Positions 36,062 through 45,756 of a DNA stretch of 64,000 nt are shown in pieces. The notes beneath the pieces are model-generated. The model was not told the DNA's origin and did no database searches. It worked only from the letters and a program-made list of their open reading frames with translations. The stretch lies in contig NZ_CP013015.1 in assembly GCF_001577525.1 (NCBI RefSeq), forward strand, positions 1,619,667 to 1,683,666, given 5' to 3'. Source of the DNA: Candidatus Desulfofervidus auxilii. GTDB lineage: Bacteria; Desulfobacterota; Desulfofervidia; Desulfofervidales; Desulfofervidaceae. Position 1 is the first letter of the stretch, and each line of letters begins with the position of its first letter. The translations under genes and the position numbers were made by a program.

Positions 36062-36808
36062 TTGATTATTATTCCAGCCATTGATTTGAAAGATGGTAAG
36101 TGTGTCCGTTTACGCCAAGGGAAGGAAGGAACAGAAACTGTCTTTCATCAAGACCCAGTGGCTATGGCCTGTTACTGGGAAAGCTGTGGGGCAAAGAGGC
36201 TGCATGTAATTGATTTAGATGGGGCCTTTCTAAAAAGGCCATATCATGTAGAAATAGTGAAGGAAATGGCCAAAGCAATTTCTATCCCGGTGCAAGTGGG
36301 AGGTGGAATCAGAACCATTGAACACATTGAAGCATATTTAAAAGCAGGGATAAGGTGGGTAATTTTAGGCACTCTGGCCTTGAATGATGAAGAAAATTTT
36401 AGAAAAATTTGTGAACAATTTCCAGGACGGATTATTCTGGCCCTAGATGCCCAAAACGGAAAGGTGGCAGTAGAAGGCTGGAAGAAGGTTACTAATATAG
36501 AAGCCTTTGCCTTTGCTCAAAAGGCACAAAAATTAGGAGTAGTAGGTATTAATTATACCGACATCAGTCGAGATGGTATGGAAGTAGGCCCAAATTTTGA
36601 GGCACTTAGTATTTTGTTAAAAAAGGTAGAAGTGCCAGTTTATGTAGCAGGAGGTGTGGCCAAAATAGAAGATATTAAACGGCTTCTTTTTTTTAAAACT
36701 CATGGTTTAGCAGGTATAATTATTGGTCGTGCCCTTTATAGTGGTAAAATAGACTTCAGGCAGGCAATGGAGGTAACAAAGAAAAATGGAAGACAGCTTG
36801 ACCTATGA
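36062..36808 (+). CDS. hisA: Phosphoribosylformimino-5-aminoimidazole carboxamide ribotide isomerase
   Basis: The 248-residue TIM barrel has IIPAIDLKDGKCVRLRQG with the N-terminal catalytic Asp, VQVGGGIRTIE, ILALDAQNGKVAVEGW with the second catalytic Asp, and YTDISRDGMEVGPN. It isomerises ProFAR to PRFAR in histidine synthesis. The start is TTG 36062, placed by the family's II-PAID start and by the 2-base gap after hisB. The 3' end overlaps purM by 23 bases. Confidence 0.95.
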   Translation: MIIIPAIDLKDGKCVRLRQGKEGTETVFHQDPVAMACYWESCGAKRLHVIDLDGAFLKRPYHVEIVKEMAKAISIPVQVGGGIRTIEHIEAYLKAGIRWVILGTLALNDEENFRKICEQFPGRIILALDAQNGKVAVEGWKKVTNIEAFAFAQKAQKLGVVGINYTDISRDGMEVGPNFEALSILLKKVEVPVYVAGGVAKIEDIKRLLFFKTHGLAGIIIGRALYSGKIDFRQAMEVTKKNGRQLDL

Positions 36809-37829
36809 AAAGGCTGGGGTTAGTCTAAAAAGAGCAGATGAGGCGGTAAGCCGTATCAAGGCATTGGTAAAAAAGACACACCAAAGTAGTGTCCTTTATG
36901 ACATTGGCCATTTTGCTGGTTTCTTTGCTATTTCTCAAGATAGGTATAAAGATCCTGTACTTGTTTCTTCTACTGATGGTGTAGGAACAAAATTAAAAAT
37001 TGCCTTTATGATGGATAAACATGACACAGTAGGCATTGATTTGGTGGCTATGTGCGTGAATGATATAGTAGTTCATGGAGCTAGACCTCTTTTCTTTTTA
37101 GATTATATTGCTACTAGTTACCTTGCTCCAGAAAAAGTAGAAGAAATAATAAAAGGTATAGTTGAAGGTTGTTGTCAAGCAGGATGTGCATTAATCGGAG
37201 GAGAAACAGCAGAAATGCCTGATTTTTATACCCCAGGAGAATATGACCTGGCGGGTTTCATAGTGGGAATGGTAGAAAGAGAGAAGATTATCGATGGTTC
37301 TGGGATTTCTGTAGGTGATCAGTTAATAGGAGTAGCCTCTTCAGGTTTACATAGCAATGGTTATTCCTTAGTGCGAAAGCTGTTTTTTGAAGAATTGAAA
37401 TGGCCCTGTGATAAGTATTTAGAAACATGCCAGTGCACTTTGGGTGAGGAACTCCTTAAGCCAACTCGCATTTATGCATCTTCAGTTTTGTGTCTAATTC
37501 GAGATTTCCAAATTAGTGGTATGGCCCATATTACAGGTGGTGGGATTCCTGGAAATCTTAAGCGGATTTTACCCAAAGGTTGTAAGGCAATAATTAAAAA
37601 AGATAGTTGGGAAATTCCTCCGATTTTTAATATTATAAAGAAGCAAGGTAAGATAGAAGAAAGAGAGATGTTTTCTACTTTTAACTGTGGAATAGGACTT
37701 ATTTTAGTGGTAAATCCTAAATATACAGAAGAAATCATAGAACGGCTAATGGGTTTGAAAGAACAACCTTTTGTTATAGGAAAAATTTTAGAAAGAAAAG
37801 AAAATGAAGAACAAATAGAGTTCGTATGA
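36786..37829 (+). CDS. purM: Phosphoribosylformylglycinamidine cyclo-ligase (AIR synthetase)
   Basis: The 347-residue protein carries TYEKAGVSLKRADEAV, VSSTDGVGTKLKIAFMM, GIDLVAMCVNDIVVHGARPL, LIGGETAEMPDFY and HITGGGIPGNLKRILP, all standard in PurM. It closes the imidazole ring of AIR with ATP in purine synthesis. It is embedded in a run hisB-hisA-purM-DUF523-rpmB with overlaps, so all are likely one transcript. The histidine and purine pathways are linked through AICAR, which may explain the grouping. Confidence 0.96.
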   Translation: MEDSLTYEKAGVSLKRADEAVSRIKALVKKTHQSSVLYDIGHFAGFFAISQDRYKDPVLVSSTDGVGTKLKIAFMMDKHDTVGIDLVAMCVNDIVVHGARPLFFLDYIATSYLAPEKVEEIIKGIVEGCCQAGCALIGGETAEMPDFYTPGEYDLAGFIVGMVEREKIIDGSGISVGDQLIGVASSGLHSNGYSLVRKLFFEELKWPCDKYLETCQCTLGEELLKPTRIYASSVLCLIRDFQISGMAHITGGGIPGNLKRILPKGCKAIIKKDSWEIPPIFNIIKKQGKIEEREMFSTFNCGIGLILVVNPKYTEEIIERLMGLKEQPFVIGKILERKENEEQIEFV

Positions 37830-38251
37830 TTTTGGTCAGCGCTTGTTTGATAGGACTTAAATGTAGATACGATGGCACTAATGCCTTTTGTAATGAACTT
37901 ATGGATTTTTTAAAGGATAAAAACTATTTACCTGTATGTCCTGAGCAGTTAGGAGGTCTTCCTACTCCTCGTGCGCCAGCAGTAATAGTGGGTGGCGATG
38001 GCTTTGATGTCCAAAAACTAAAAGCAAGGGTAATAAATGAAGCACAGGAAGATGTAACCTTTAATTTTCTTCAAGGAGCGAAAAAGACTCTAGAACTGGC
38101 AGATTTGTTTGGTGTTGAAAGGTGTTATCTTAAGGAAAGGAGCCCTTCTTGTGGAGTAAACTGGGTTTATAAAAAAGAAGGGCTATCTCGGGGATGTGGT
38201 GTCACTACAGCCTTGCTTCTAAAAAATGGATATGCAATAATTGGTGTTTAA
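37826..38251 (+). CDS. DUF523 family protein
   Basis: The 141-residue protein matches DUF523 (YbbK-like): start VSACLIGLKCRYDGTN, then VCPEQLGGLPTPRAPAVI, and the conserved ERSPSCGV near residue 108 followed by GCGVTTALL. Several cysteines (in ACLIG, VCPEQ, PSCG) are conserved and suggest a redox or metal site. Its biochemical role is not established to my knowledge. It overlaps purM by 4 bases. Confidence 0.85.
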   Translation: MILVSACLIGLKCRYDGTNAFCNELMDFLKDKNYLPVCPEQLGGLPTPRAPAVIVGGDGFDVQKLKARVINEAQEDVTFNFLQGAKKTLELADLFGVERCYLKERSPSCGVNWVYKKEGLSRGCGVTTALLLKNGYAIIGV

Positions 38252-38266
38252 ATCTAGGAGGTTAAA

Positions 38267-38473
38267 ATGAGTTGGAAATGTGAGATTTGTGGCAAAAGAC
38301 CCTCTGTAGGTCATAATGTAAGCCATGCCAATAATCGGACTAAAAGAAGATGGTTACCAAATGTGCAAAAAGTAAGAGCAGTAGTAAATGGACAGGTAAA
38401 GCGCATTCGGGTATGCACTAAGTGTTTAAAGGCCGGGAAGGTAGTGAAACCCAGTGTTAGAAGAGCTACTTAA
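38267..38473 (+). CDS. rpmB: 50S ribosomal protein L28, zinc-ribbon form
   Basis: The 68-residue protein reads [20 protein letters not shown], then [12 protein letters not shown] and [12 protein letters not shown]. The two CxxC pairs make it the zinc-binding C+ type of L28. It is part of the large ribosomal subunit. AGGAGG stands 6-7 bases before the ATG. Its last 4 bases overlap the stop of the convergent mvhD gene. Confidence 0.95.
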   Translation: MSWKCEICGKRPSVGHNVSHANNRTKRRWLPNVQKVRAVVNGQVKRIRVCTKCLKAGKVVKPSVRRAT

Positions 38474-39240
38474 TTTTTTATGATATAAACCGGAACTGGA
38501 ATACTCTCTTTAACGGTAACTCTACCTTTTTTTTCTAAAGAAGCAATATATTTTTCTACCTCTGCCTCAGCTATATTTAGTTTTTTAGCTAAGTTAGACG
38601 AAGAGTAAGGCGATTTTTGCAGATATAAAATTATTTGATGAAGAGAAAATTCATCTTTTATCATTTTTTTAAGTCCTTCACTCAATGTTAAATCTATTTT
38701 TTCTCCCTTTTCTCTCTTTTGTTTAAGTTTTACTGCCTGTTTACTAAATGCCATCCTTAATTTAGCTTTTTCTAAAGCCTCCTTTGCTGCCTCAAGCCTT
38801 ATTTGCAGTGTTTCTTCTTCTATATCCTCACTTTCTCCCAATTTGCCAAGGCCTTTAATCTCATCTATAAATTCAGTCATAAGTTTTACAAACCGTGTGG
38901 CCTCTGCTGACGAGGCCCACTCTAAGAGGAGTCTTTTGGGATTTATCCCTATTTCTTTCATTATTTTATGAACAAAAGTTATTACAAATTGGGCTTCATA
39001 ATTACCTTCCAGGTAATGACATTCACCCAAGTGTCACCCACCTACAAATATTCCATCTGCATGAGATAAAAAACCCTCTATAAGAAATAGGGGGTCTATC
39101 CTTCCAGTGCACATGACCCTGATTACCCTAGTATTAGGGGGGTATTGATAGCGAGCTACACCCGCAGAATCGGCTGCTGCATAACAGCACCAATTGCAAA
39201 GAAAACATAAAATTTTGGGTTCAAATCCATTATGAGCCAC
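38470..39240 (-). CDS. mvhD: MvhD/HdrD-type delta subunit selenoprotein (UGA read as Sec at 39034-39036)
   Basis: Reading through the in-frame TGA at 39034-39036 joins two frames into one 256-residue protein. The N-terminal [2Fe-2S] MvhD domain has Cys12, 15, 18, 19 (CFLCNWCCY), Cys44 (RVMCTGRID) and then GIFVGG-Sec69-HLGEC74HYLEGN. Family members have Cys at the Sec position. This alignment of conserved residues on both sides of the UGA is strong evidence for recoding. MvhD passes electrons from a hydrogenase or formate dehydrogenase to HdrA. Residues about 90-256 are a helical tail ending in a winged-helix-like part ([20 protein letters not shown]). It follows hdrA by 2 bases. A hairpin 16 bases after the UGA is a SECIS candidate. 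Confidence 0.93.
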
Positions 39241-39242
39241 AG

Positions 39243-42200
39243 CTATTCCTCCTTAAAAGCTGCGATTTGAGCCATTATCTGTTCATCAGTAAATCTTCCC
39301 ATAGAAATGGCTCTGGTAGGACAATGGGCAGAACATATACCACAACCTTTACAAGAAGCAGTTATGGTTTCGGCCTTCTTTCTTTTATTCACTTTGACAA
39401 GTCTAATTGCCTTATAAGGACATAGGCTCTCACAGGTACCACAGCCAATACACTTATCTTTATCCACCCAAGAAACAATAGGTTCAACTTCTACATATCC
39501 TTTAGCTAAAACAATAGAGGCCTTAGCTGCAGCAGCTAAGGCTTGAGATATAGTCTCATCAATAGGTTTAGGGAAATGGGCAATCCCAGCATAAAAAATA
39601 CCATCTACAGATGCTTCTACTGGCCTTAATTTTACATGTGCTTCTAAGAAAAAACCGTCACTACTAAGGGGTGTCTTTAGCAAGGTAGCTAGCTCTTTGT
39701 TATCATTAGGCACAATGGCTACGCTTAAAACCAATAAATCAGGATAAATTACTATTTTTTCTTCTAAAATAGGATCTATACCTGTTAGCTTCAATTTATC
39801 ATGGTCTTGTTCTACATTTGGAGGATTGTTTTTATCATATCTGATAAAAATTATGCCATTTTCTCTTGCCTTCTTATAATAATTTTCTCTAAAACCATAG
39901 GCTCTAATATCCCGATAAAATATATACACATTGGCATTGGGATTTATATCTTTTATTTTTAAGGCATTTTTAAGGGCCTGGCTACAGCAAATTTTACTAC
40001 AATAAGGTCTTTCTTCTGTCCGAGAACCCACACATTGAATCATAACTACGGTATTTAAGTCTTTTTCATTGAGTTCAGCAGTAACTAATTTCTTCTCTAA
40101 TTCTGTTTGGGTAAGCACTCTATCGTCTTCACCGTAAAGATACTGTTTAGGCAAATATTCATGTCCACCCGTGGCTACAATTATTGCCCCATGTTCAAGT
40201 TCCTTTTTCTCTCCATTGGATAACTCAACCACCGTCTTAAAATTACCCACATAACCACTAATTTCTTTTATATTTGCATTGGTAAAAACCTCTACTTTTT
40301 TATGTTGAGAAATTTCTTCATTCAGTCTTTCTAGGAGTTCCTTGGGATTATTCCCCTCTAAGGTATAATGGATGTGACGGAGATTCCCACCCAATTCACT
40401 TTGTCTTTCTATCAAGTAACATGCAAACCCTTGATTGGCTAAGGTAAGGGCAGCAGTCATCCCTGCTAATCCCCCTCCAATGATAAGGGTGCGTGGTATA
40501 ACTGGTACTTTTTCTTCCTTAAGAGGTTTGATGTATCTGGCCTTAGCCACTCCCATGCGCACCAATTCTTTTGCCTTTTCTGTTGCTTTTTCCTTTTCAT
40601 GCATATGCACCCAAGAACATTGGTCTCTGATATTTACAAATTCAAATAAACAACGGTTTAGACCTGCCTCTCTGATGGTTTCTTGAAACAGAGGTTCATG
40701 AGTCCTAGGAGTGCAAGCAGCCACTACTACCCGATTTAAGCGGTATTTTTTAATCATTTCCTTGATTCTTTCTTGAGTATCTTGAGAACAACTATATAGA
40801 TTTTGCTCACTATAAACCACATTTTTTAAAGTAGCAGCATATTTTTGGACTTCAGGCACATTGACTACTCCACCAATATTTATTCCACAATGACAAACAA
40901 ATACTCCTATTCTTGGTTCTTCTTCTATTTCTATTTCTGGAGGATATTCTTTCTTAACTGTAAGGGCATTTCTTGCTGGAGCAAGTAAACTACAAGCACA
41001 ACCAACTGCACCAGTTGCCTGGGTGACACTTTCTGGGATGTCCTTTGGTCCTTGAAATGCCCCGGCTACATAAATACCCTCTTTTGTGGTATTTACAGGA
41101 GTAAATTCATTTGTTTGAGAAAAACTGTATTTATTCAACCCAATTTTAAACACCCTAGCAAGCTCCAACGCTGTTCGTGGAGCAGCTAGACCCACCGATA
41201 AAACCACCATATCAAACTCTTCTTCCACAATCTTTCCGTTTTCTAAACAATACCTTAAGACTAAATCATGGTTTTCTATCTCTCTCACTTGGCCCACACG
41301 GGAATGCACAAAACGGATGTGGTATTCATCTTGTGCCCGTTGGATAAATTCCTCAAAACCTTTTCCTTGCGCTCTGATATCCATATAAAAAATAGTAATT
41401 TCTAAATCAGGGTCATGTTCTTTAGAAACCACGGCCTCTTTTACAGCATACATACAACAAACTGCTGAGCAATAAGGATGCTTCTGGTCACGAGAACCCA
41501 CACATTGCAGCCAAGCAATCTTTTTGGGAGGTTTTTTATCCGAAGGCCGTAAAATCTCCCCTTTATAAGGACCAGAGGCACACATAATCCGTTCAAACTC
41601 AAGGCTGGTAACCACATTTGGATATTGGGCATAACCATATTGATTAGAAGTATAGACATCACTAACGCTAAAACCTGGGGTTAAAATAATAGCACCTACA
41701 GCAATTTCCTCATAGGATGCTGTTTGACTAAAATCTATGGCCTCTGCCTGACAGGTAGGAACACATATCTTACACTCCTGCCTATTTACAAACAAGCAAG
41801 CACTAGTGTCTACTACATAAGTGGCAGGAACTGCCTGAGGATAATCAATATGAATACACTTTGTGAGCCCAAGGTTAGCGTTATAAGTATCAAAAACAGG
41901 TGTAGGACAATAACTTGCGCAAATACCACAAGCTGTGCACTTTGTTTCATCAATGTATCTTGGTTGTTTCTTAATTTTTACCTTAAAATTTCCTGGTTTC
42001 CCTTCAATATTTTCTATTTTAGCGAGGGTAATGATTTTTATATTGGGGTGACCACCTGCCACCACTAGCTTTGGTGAAAGAATTCAGAGAGCACAGTCAT
42101 TGGTGGGAAATGTCTTATCTAACTCCGCCATAACTCCACCAATACAAGACTTTTCTTCCACCAGATAGACAAAATATCCCACTTCTGCTAAATCTAAAGC

Positions 42201-42269
42201 AGCTTGAATACCGGCAATACCTCCCCCTACAACCATTACTGCGCCTATCATTTTTCCTTTCTCTACCAT
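39243..42269 (-). CDS. hdrA: Double-module HdrA-like flavoprotein, selenocysteine-containing (UGA at 42084-42086)
   Basis: Reading the TGA at 42084-42086 as Sec62 gives a 1008-residue protein. The N-terminal module has FAD motif VVGGGIAG and the HdrA signature FPTNDCAL-Sec-ILSPKLV. Cys/Sec (Cys59-x-x-Sec62) stands where other HdrA proteins have CxxC. A ferredoxin-type [12 protein letters not shown] and further Cys ([16 protein letters not shown]) follow. From about residue 390 a second HdrA-like unit begins ([41 protein letters not shown]) with a second FAD motif ([13 protein letters not shown]). Two C-terminal [4Fe-4S] motifs end it ([24 protein letters not shown]). HdrA is the flavin bifurcating core. 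ATG 42269 lies 7 bases after hdrC; ATG 42251 is an alternative start. Confidence 0.93.
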
Positions 42270-42276
42270 TTTTTAG

Positions 42277-42738
42277 TTAAATACTAGACTTAGCTAATTC
42301 TTTTAAATTAACTTCTAATGTTTCAGCCTTTTTATTTAGTATGTTCAAAAGCATCTTCTCTCTGATTTCAAGAGAAAATTTGTCTATTTTTTCTACTGTT
42401 TCTTTAAAAGAAGGATGGGCATAATTATCTTCAATCGCCATATTTCTCAAAACGGCCATAATTTCACTGAATTTCACATCTTGAGGACAAACAAAGGAGC
42501 AACTTTTACACTGAATACAATGCCAAATAATGTCAGAGCTAAGCACCTGTTTTTTCATTCCCAAAAGAACCATGTGTATTATTTTTCTGGGGTCAAATGC
42601 CTCATTTACCCCTTTTACAGGACAGGCTGCAGTGCAAGTTCCACAAGCAAAACAGGCTTTAATACTTTCTCCTCCAAGTTTTCCAGCTACTTGAAACTTA
42701 AAATTTGGGTCTAATTGTTCAATTAATATCTCTTCCAA
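42277..42738 (-). CDS. hdrC: Heterodisulfide reductase subunit C-like ferredoxin
   Basis: The 153-residue protein carries two CxxCxxCxxxCP cluster motifs: ACFACGTCTAACP near residue 30 and HCIQCKSCSFVCP near residue 70. The helical C-terminal part is typical of HdrC. It would relay electrons from HdrA toward a disulfide reductase HdrB or another acceptor. It sits between the two HdrA-like genes, 16 bases after the upstream one and 7 before the downstream one. No hdrB is present in this window, so the terminal acceptor is unclear. Confidence 0.92.
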   Translation of the reverse strand: MEEILIEQLDPNFKFQVAGKLGGESIKACFACGTCTAACPVKGVNEAFDPRKIIHMVLLGMKKQVLSSDIIWHCIQCKSCSFVCPQDVKFSEIMAVLRNMAIEDNYAHPSFKETVEKIDKFSLEIREKMLLNILNKKAETLEVNLKELAKSSI

Positions 42739-42753
42739 AGTTATACCTCCCTT

Positions 42754-45700
42754 TTAACTCAATTTCAAAGCCATATCTATCATAGCTGAAAACTGCTCCA
42801 GGCTATGATTGGGAATGTATATTCCCTTTTTGGGACAAGTGGCTTGACAAATTCCACATCCTTGACATAAAAACGGATTTGACTCCACAGTCTTTTTTAT
42901 TTCACCATTTTTTATATATTCAATAAGTGAAAGCGCATTATAAGGACAAGGGTCAATACAATAACCACATCCATCACAATTTTCATCAACGACTTGAGAA
43001 ACAATAGGGGATAAAAATATCTCATCTTTAGATAGAATTAAAACCCCACGGTTAGCAGCAGCCATAGCCTGAGCAATACTTTCTTCCATAAATTTTGGGC
43101 CTTGAGACAAGCCACAGATAAATATGCCTGCCACAGGGGTATCCACCACACTTAAATCCTTTAAGGTTTCTTGAAAGAAACCAAATTCGTCTAAGGGTAT
43201 ATTTAATATCTGTGCTAATTTTTTGTTTTCTGAGGATGGTATGATCGGCAAAGCCAAGGCAAGAATATCTGCATTTATCACAAGCTCTTCTCTTAAGATT
43301 GGGTCATACACCTTTACTTTTAACTGTGACCCACCTTCCTCCATTTCTACTTGTGGCTTTTTATCCAAGTCATAACGGATAAATACTATTCCTTTGTTTC
43401 TTGCTTTTCGATAAACGTCCTCCCTAAAACCAAAGGTTCTTATATCCCGATAAAGGATATATATATTTATCTCGGGATTTTTTTCTTTCAATTGGATAGC
43501 ATTTTTCAAAGAATGAGTGCAACAGACCCGACTACAATAAGGCCTATTATCATCTCTTGAACCTACACATTGGATAAAAACTACATTTTTGCTATTTTGT
43601 AAAAGTTTATCTCCTTTAGCAATCCTTTCTTCTATCTCTAAAAGACTCAAAACTCGGGAATGTTTTCCATAGAGATAATCTGCTGGTCTATCCTCTTTAC
43701 CTCCTGTAGCTATAATAATTATTCCATGATGGACTTCCTGATTTCCTGATGGGGTATTTAAGATAGTAGTAAATGCCCCTACCTTGCCTTTGGTCTCAAC
43801 AATTTCTGTTTTTTTAAACACCTTAATTAAAGGATGTTTTTCCACCTGTTCAATTAATTCTTTTAAAAAGCTTTGAATATTTCTTCCTTGCCAAGAAAAA
43901 TAAAGTTTTTTGGCTATACCACCTAATTGTTCAGTCCTTTCCACCAGATAAACTTCTATTCCTCTTTTGGCTAAATGTAGTGCCGCTGAAAGTCCGGCAA
44001 TGCCTCCTCCGATCACTAAACCTTTCTTAAAAACACTAGGTCTTTTTCTGAGTAAAGGTTTTTCTAAAGCAATTTTAGCCACCGCCATTTTGATAATCTC
44101 TGTGGCCTTTTCAGTAGCTGCTTCCTGCCAGTCTGCATGGACCCAAGCACATTGTTCACGAATATTAGCTATCTCTATCAAATAAGGATTTAACCCTACC
44201 TCTTCTCCAATCTTTTTAAAATGTGTTTCATAAAGTCTGGGGCTGCAGGCAGCGATTACCATGCGGTCTAACTTGAATTCCTTGATTTTTTCCTTTATAA
44301 ACTGCCTTCCTTCCAAGCTACACAGATTAAAATGTGCTTTAGCACATACTACTTGAGGCAATTGTTTTAAGTCTTCTAATATTTTATCAATCTTAATTAT
44401 ATCACTTATACTACCCTGACACTGGCAAATAAATACACCTAAACGGGGTTCTTGAGAAAAAACAGGTGGATAAGGTTCAATAACCTTTTCAGGGGTTTTT
44501 AAAACCAGAGATGCTTCAGCAGCCGCGGCACTAGCCTGAATAGTGGTATCTAAAATATCCTTGGGCTCTTGGAATACACCGCATGTATAAATTCCTGCCC
44601 TGGAAGTTTGAACAGGTCTTAACATATCTACAGACACAAAATCATAATGATTAAGAGCAATACCTGTTTTTTGGGCTAATGCTACCATTTTTGGAGAAGG
44701 GGAAAAACCTACAGAAAGGACCGCCAAATCAAACTCCTCCTCTTTCAACCCCCCTTCAGGAGAAGCATATCTTACTATCACATTTCCATTTTCAGGACTT
44801 TCTAAAATGGCATGAACCCTGGAACGAATAAACCGGACCCCTGCTTCTTTGGCCTTGGTTAAATATTGCTCACCTTTTTTCCCATAGGCCCTTAAATCCA
44901 TAAAGAAAATACTTCCCTGAATATTTCGTTTTTGGGTTACGATAGCCTCTTTTAAGGCATACATACAACAGACACTGGAGCAATAACCATGATTATTGGT
45001 CACATCTCTTGAACCTACACATTGCAGCCAGGCAACTCTTTGAATCTTTTTTCTATCCCAAGGCCTCACCAAATCTCCGAGAGTGGCGATGGAATTTTTT
45101 ATTAACCGTTCAAATTCCATACTAGTTATAACACTAGGTAATTTGAGGTAATTATAAGCATCATAAATAGAGGCATCAGAAAGCCTGGCTCCGCTGGCCA
45201 AAATAATTGCCCCTACATTTAAATGGCGGACTTCTTGAGGAGCATTAAAATCAATAGCTTGAACAGGACAAACCCGTTCGCATTCCTTACACTCACCTTT
45301 AGTGAAAAATAAACAATTTTTGGTATCAATCACATATCTATTGGGAAAAACAGAAGCATAAGGCAAGTAAATGGCCTTCCTAGATTGGAGTTTCCTCAGA
45401 AAGGGGTCATTTACCTTCACAGGGCATTTAGAAGCACAAATACCACAAGCATTACATTTATTATTTACATATTGCGGACCTTGAATAAGGGTTACCTGAA
45501 AGTTCCCTGCTTCTCCCTCTACTTTTTCTACTTGTGTCTGAGTCAAGACTTCTATATTGAAATGATTGATACAGGCAGAGAGTTTGGGATAAATATGACA
45601 GTAAAAGCAGGTGGGATATGTTTTAAAAATTTGAGCCATCAAACCACCTAAAAAAGGTGATTTTTCTACCAAGTAAACATAATACCCTGCCTCTGCTAAT

Positions 45701-45756
45701 TCTAAGGCTGCATGAATACCACCTATTCCCGCTCCAATGACCAATATCTTATCCAT
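42754..45756 (-). CDS. Double-module HdrA-like iron-sulfur flavoprotein, Cys form
   Basis: The 1000-residue protein has the same layout as its Sec-containing neighbour. An N-terminal FAD module (VIGAGIGGIHAAL) carries Cys50-x-x-Cys53 in YPTCFYCHIYPKL, then CNACGICASKCP and CKECERVCP. A second HdrA unit follows (VFICQCQGSISD, CSPRLYETHF, IREQCAWVHADWQEAA) with FAD motif VIGGGIAGLSAAL. Two C-terminal clusters end it (CDGCGYCIDPCP, CQGCGICQATCP). It resembles QmoB/HdrA-type flavoproteins. The Cys pair stands where the neighbour has Cys/Sec, but the FPTNDC context is lost. It heads the operon; AAGGAAG precedes the ATG. It may be the second half of a heteromeric HdrA complex. Confidence 0.9.
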   Translation of the reverse strand: MDKILVIGAGIGGIHAALELAEAGYYVYLVEKSPFLGGLMAQIFKTYPTCFYCHIYPKLSACINHFNIEVLTQTQVEKVEGEAGNFQVTLIQGPQYVNNKCNACGICASKCPVKVNDPFLRKLQSRKAIYLPYASVFPNRYVIDTKNCLFFTKGECKECERVCPVQAIDFNAPQEVRHLNVGAIILASGARLSDASIYDAYNYLKLPSVITSMEFERLIKNSIATLGDLVRPWDRKKIQRVAWLQCVGSRDVTNNHGYCSSVCCMYALKEAIVTQKRNIQGSIFFMDLRAYGKKGEQYLTKAKEAGVRFIRSRVHAILESPENGNVIVRYASPEGGLKEEEFDLAVLSVGFSPSPKMVALAQKTGIALNHYDFVSVDMLRPVQTSRAGIYTCGVFQEPKDILDTTIQASAAAAEASLVLKTPEKVIEPYPPVFSQEPRLGVFICQCQGSISDIIKIDKILEDLKQLPQVVCAKAHFNLCSLEGRQFIKEKIKEFKLDRMVIAACSPRLYETHFKKIGEEVGLNPYLIEIANIREQCAWVHADWQEAATEKATEIIKMAVAKIALEKPLLRKRPSVFKKGLVIGGGIAGLSAALHLAKRGIEVYLVERTEQLGGIAKKLYFSWQGRNIQSFLKELIEQVEKHPLIKVFKKTEIVETKGKVGAFTTILNTPSGNQEVHHGIIIIATGGKEDRPADYLYGKHSRVLSLLEIEERIAKGDKLLQNSKNVVFIQCVGSRDDNRPYCSRVCCTHSLKNAIQLKEKNPEINIYILYRDIRTFGFREDVYRKARNKGIVFIRYDLDKKPQVEMEEGGSQLKVKVYDPILREELVINADILALALPIIPSSENKKLAQILNIPLDEFGFFQETLKDLSVVDTPVAGIFICGLSQGPKFMEESIAQAMAAANRGVLILSKDEIFLSPIVSQVVDENCDGCGYCIDPCPYNALSLIEYIKNGEIKKTVESNPFLCQGCGICQATCPKKGIYIPNHSLEQFSAMIDMALKLS

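Noticed and set aside
38470-39030. A separate helical/winged-helix gene starting near 39030
   Set aside because: Its first residues (GECHYLEGN) are the end of the MvhD [2Fe-2S] domain, in frame with the upstream piece across a UGA.
39243-42065. A separate 940-residue HdrA starting at GTG 42065
   Set aside because: The codons just upstream (ILSPKL) and the N-terminal FAD motif are in the same frame beyond a UGA and match the HdrA family, so Sec read-through is the better model.
39034-42269. Sequencing errors as the cause of both UGA codons
   Set aside because: Frames are unchanged on both sides, both UGAs fall on conserved Cys positions, and they occur in two genes of a family known for Sec; two such errors by chance are unlikely.
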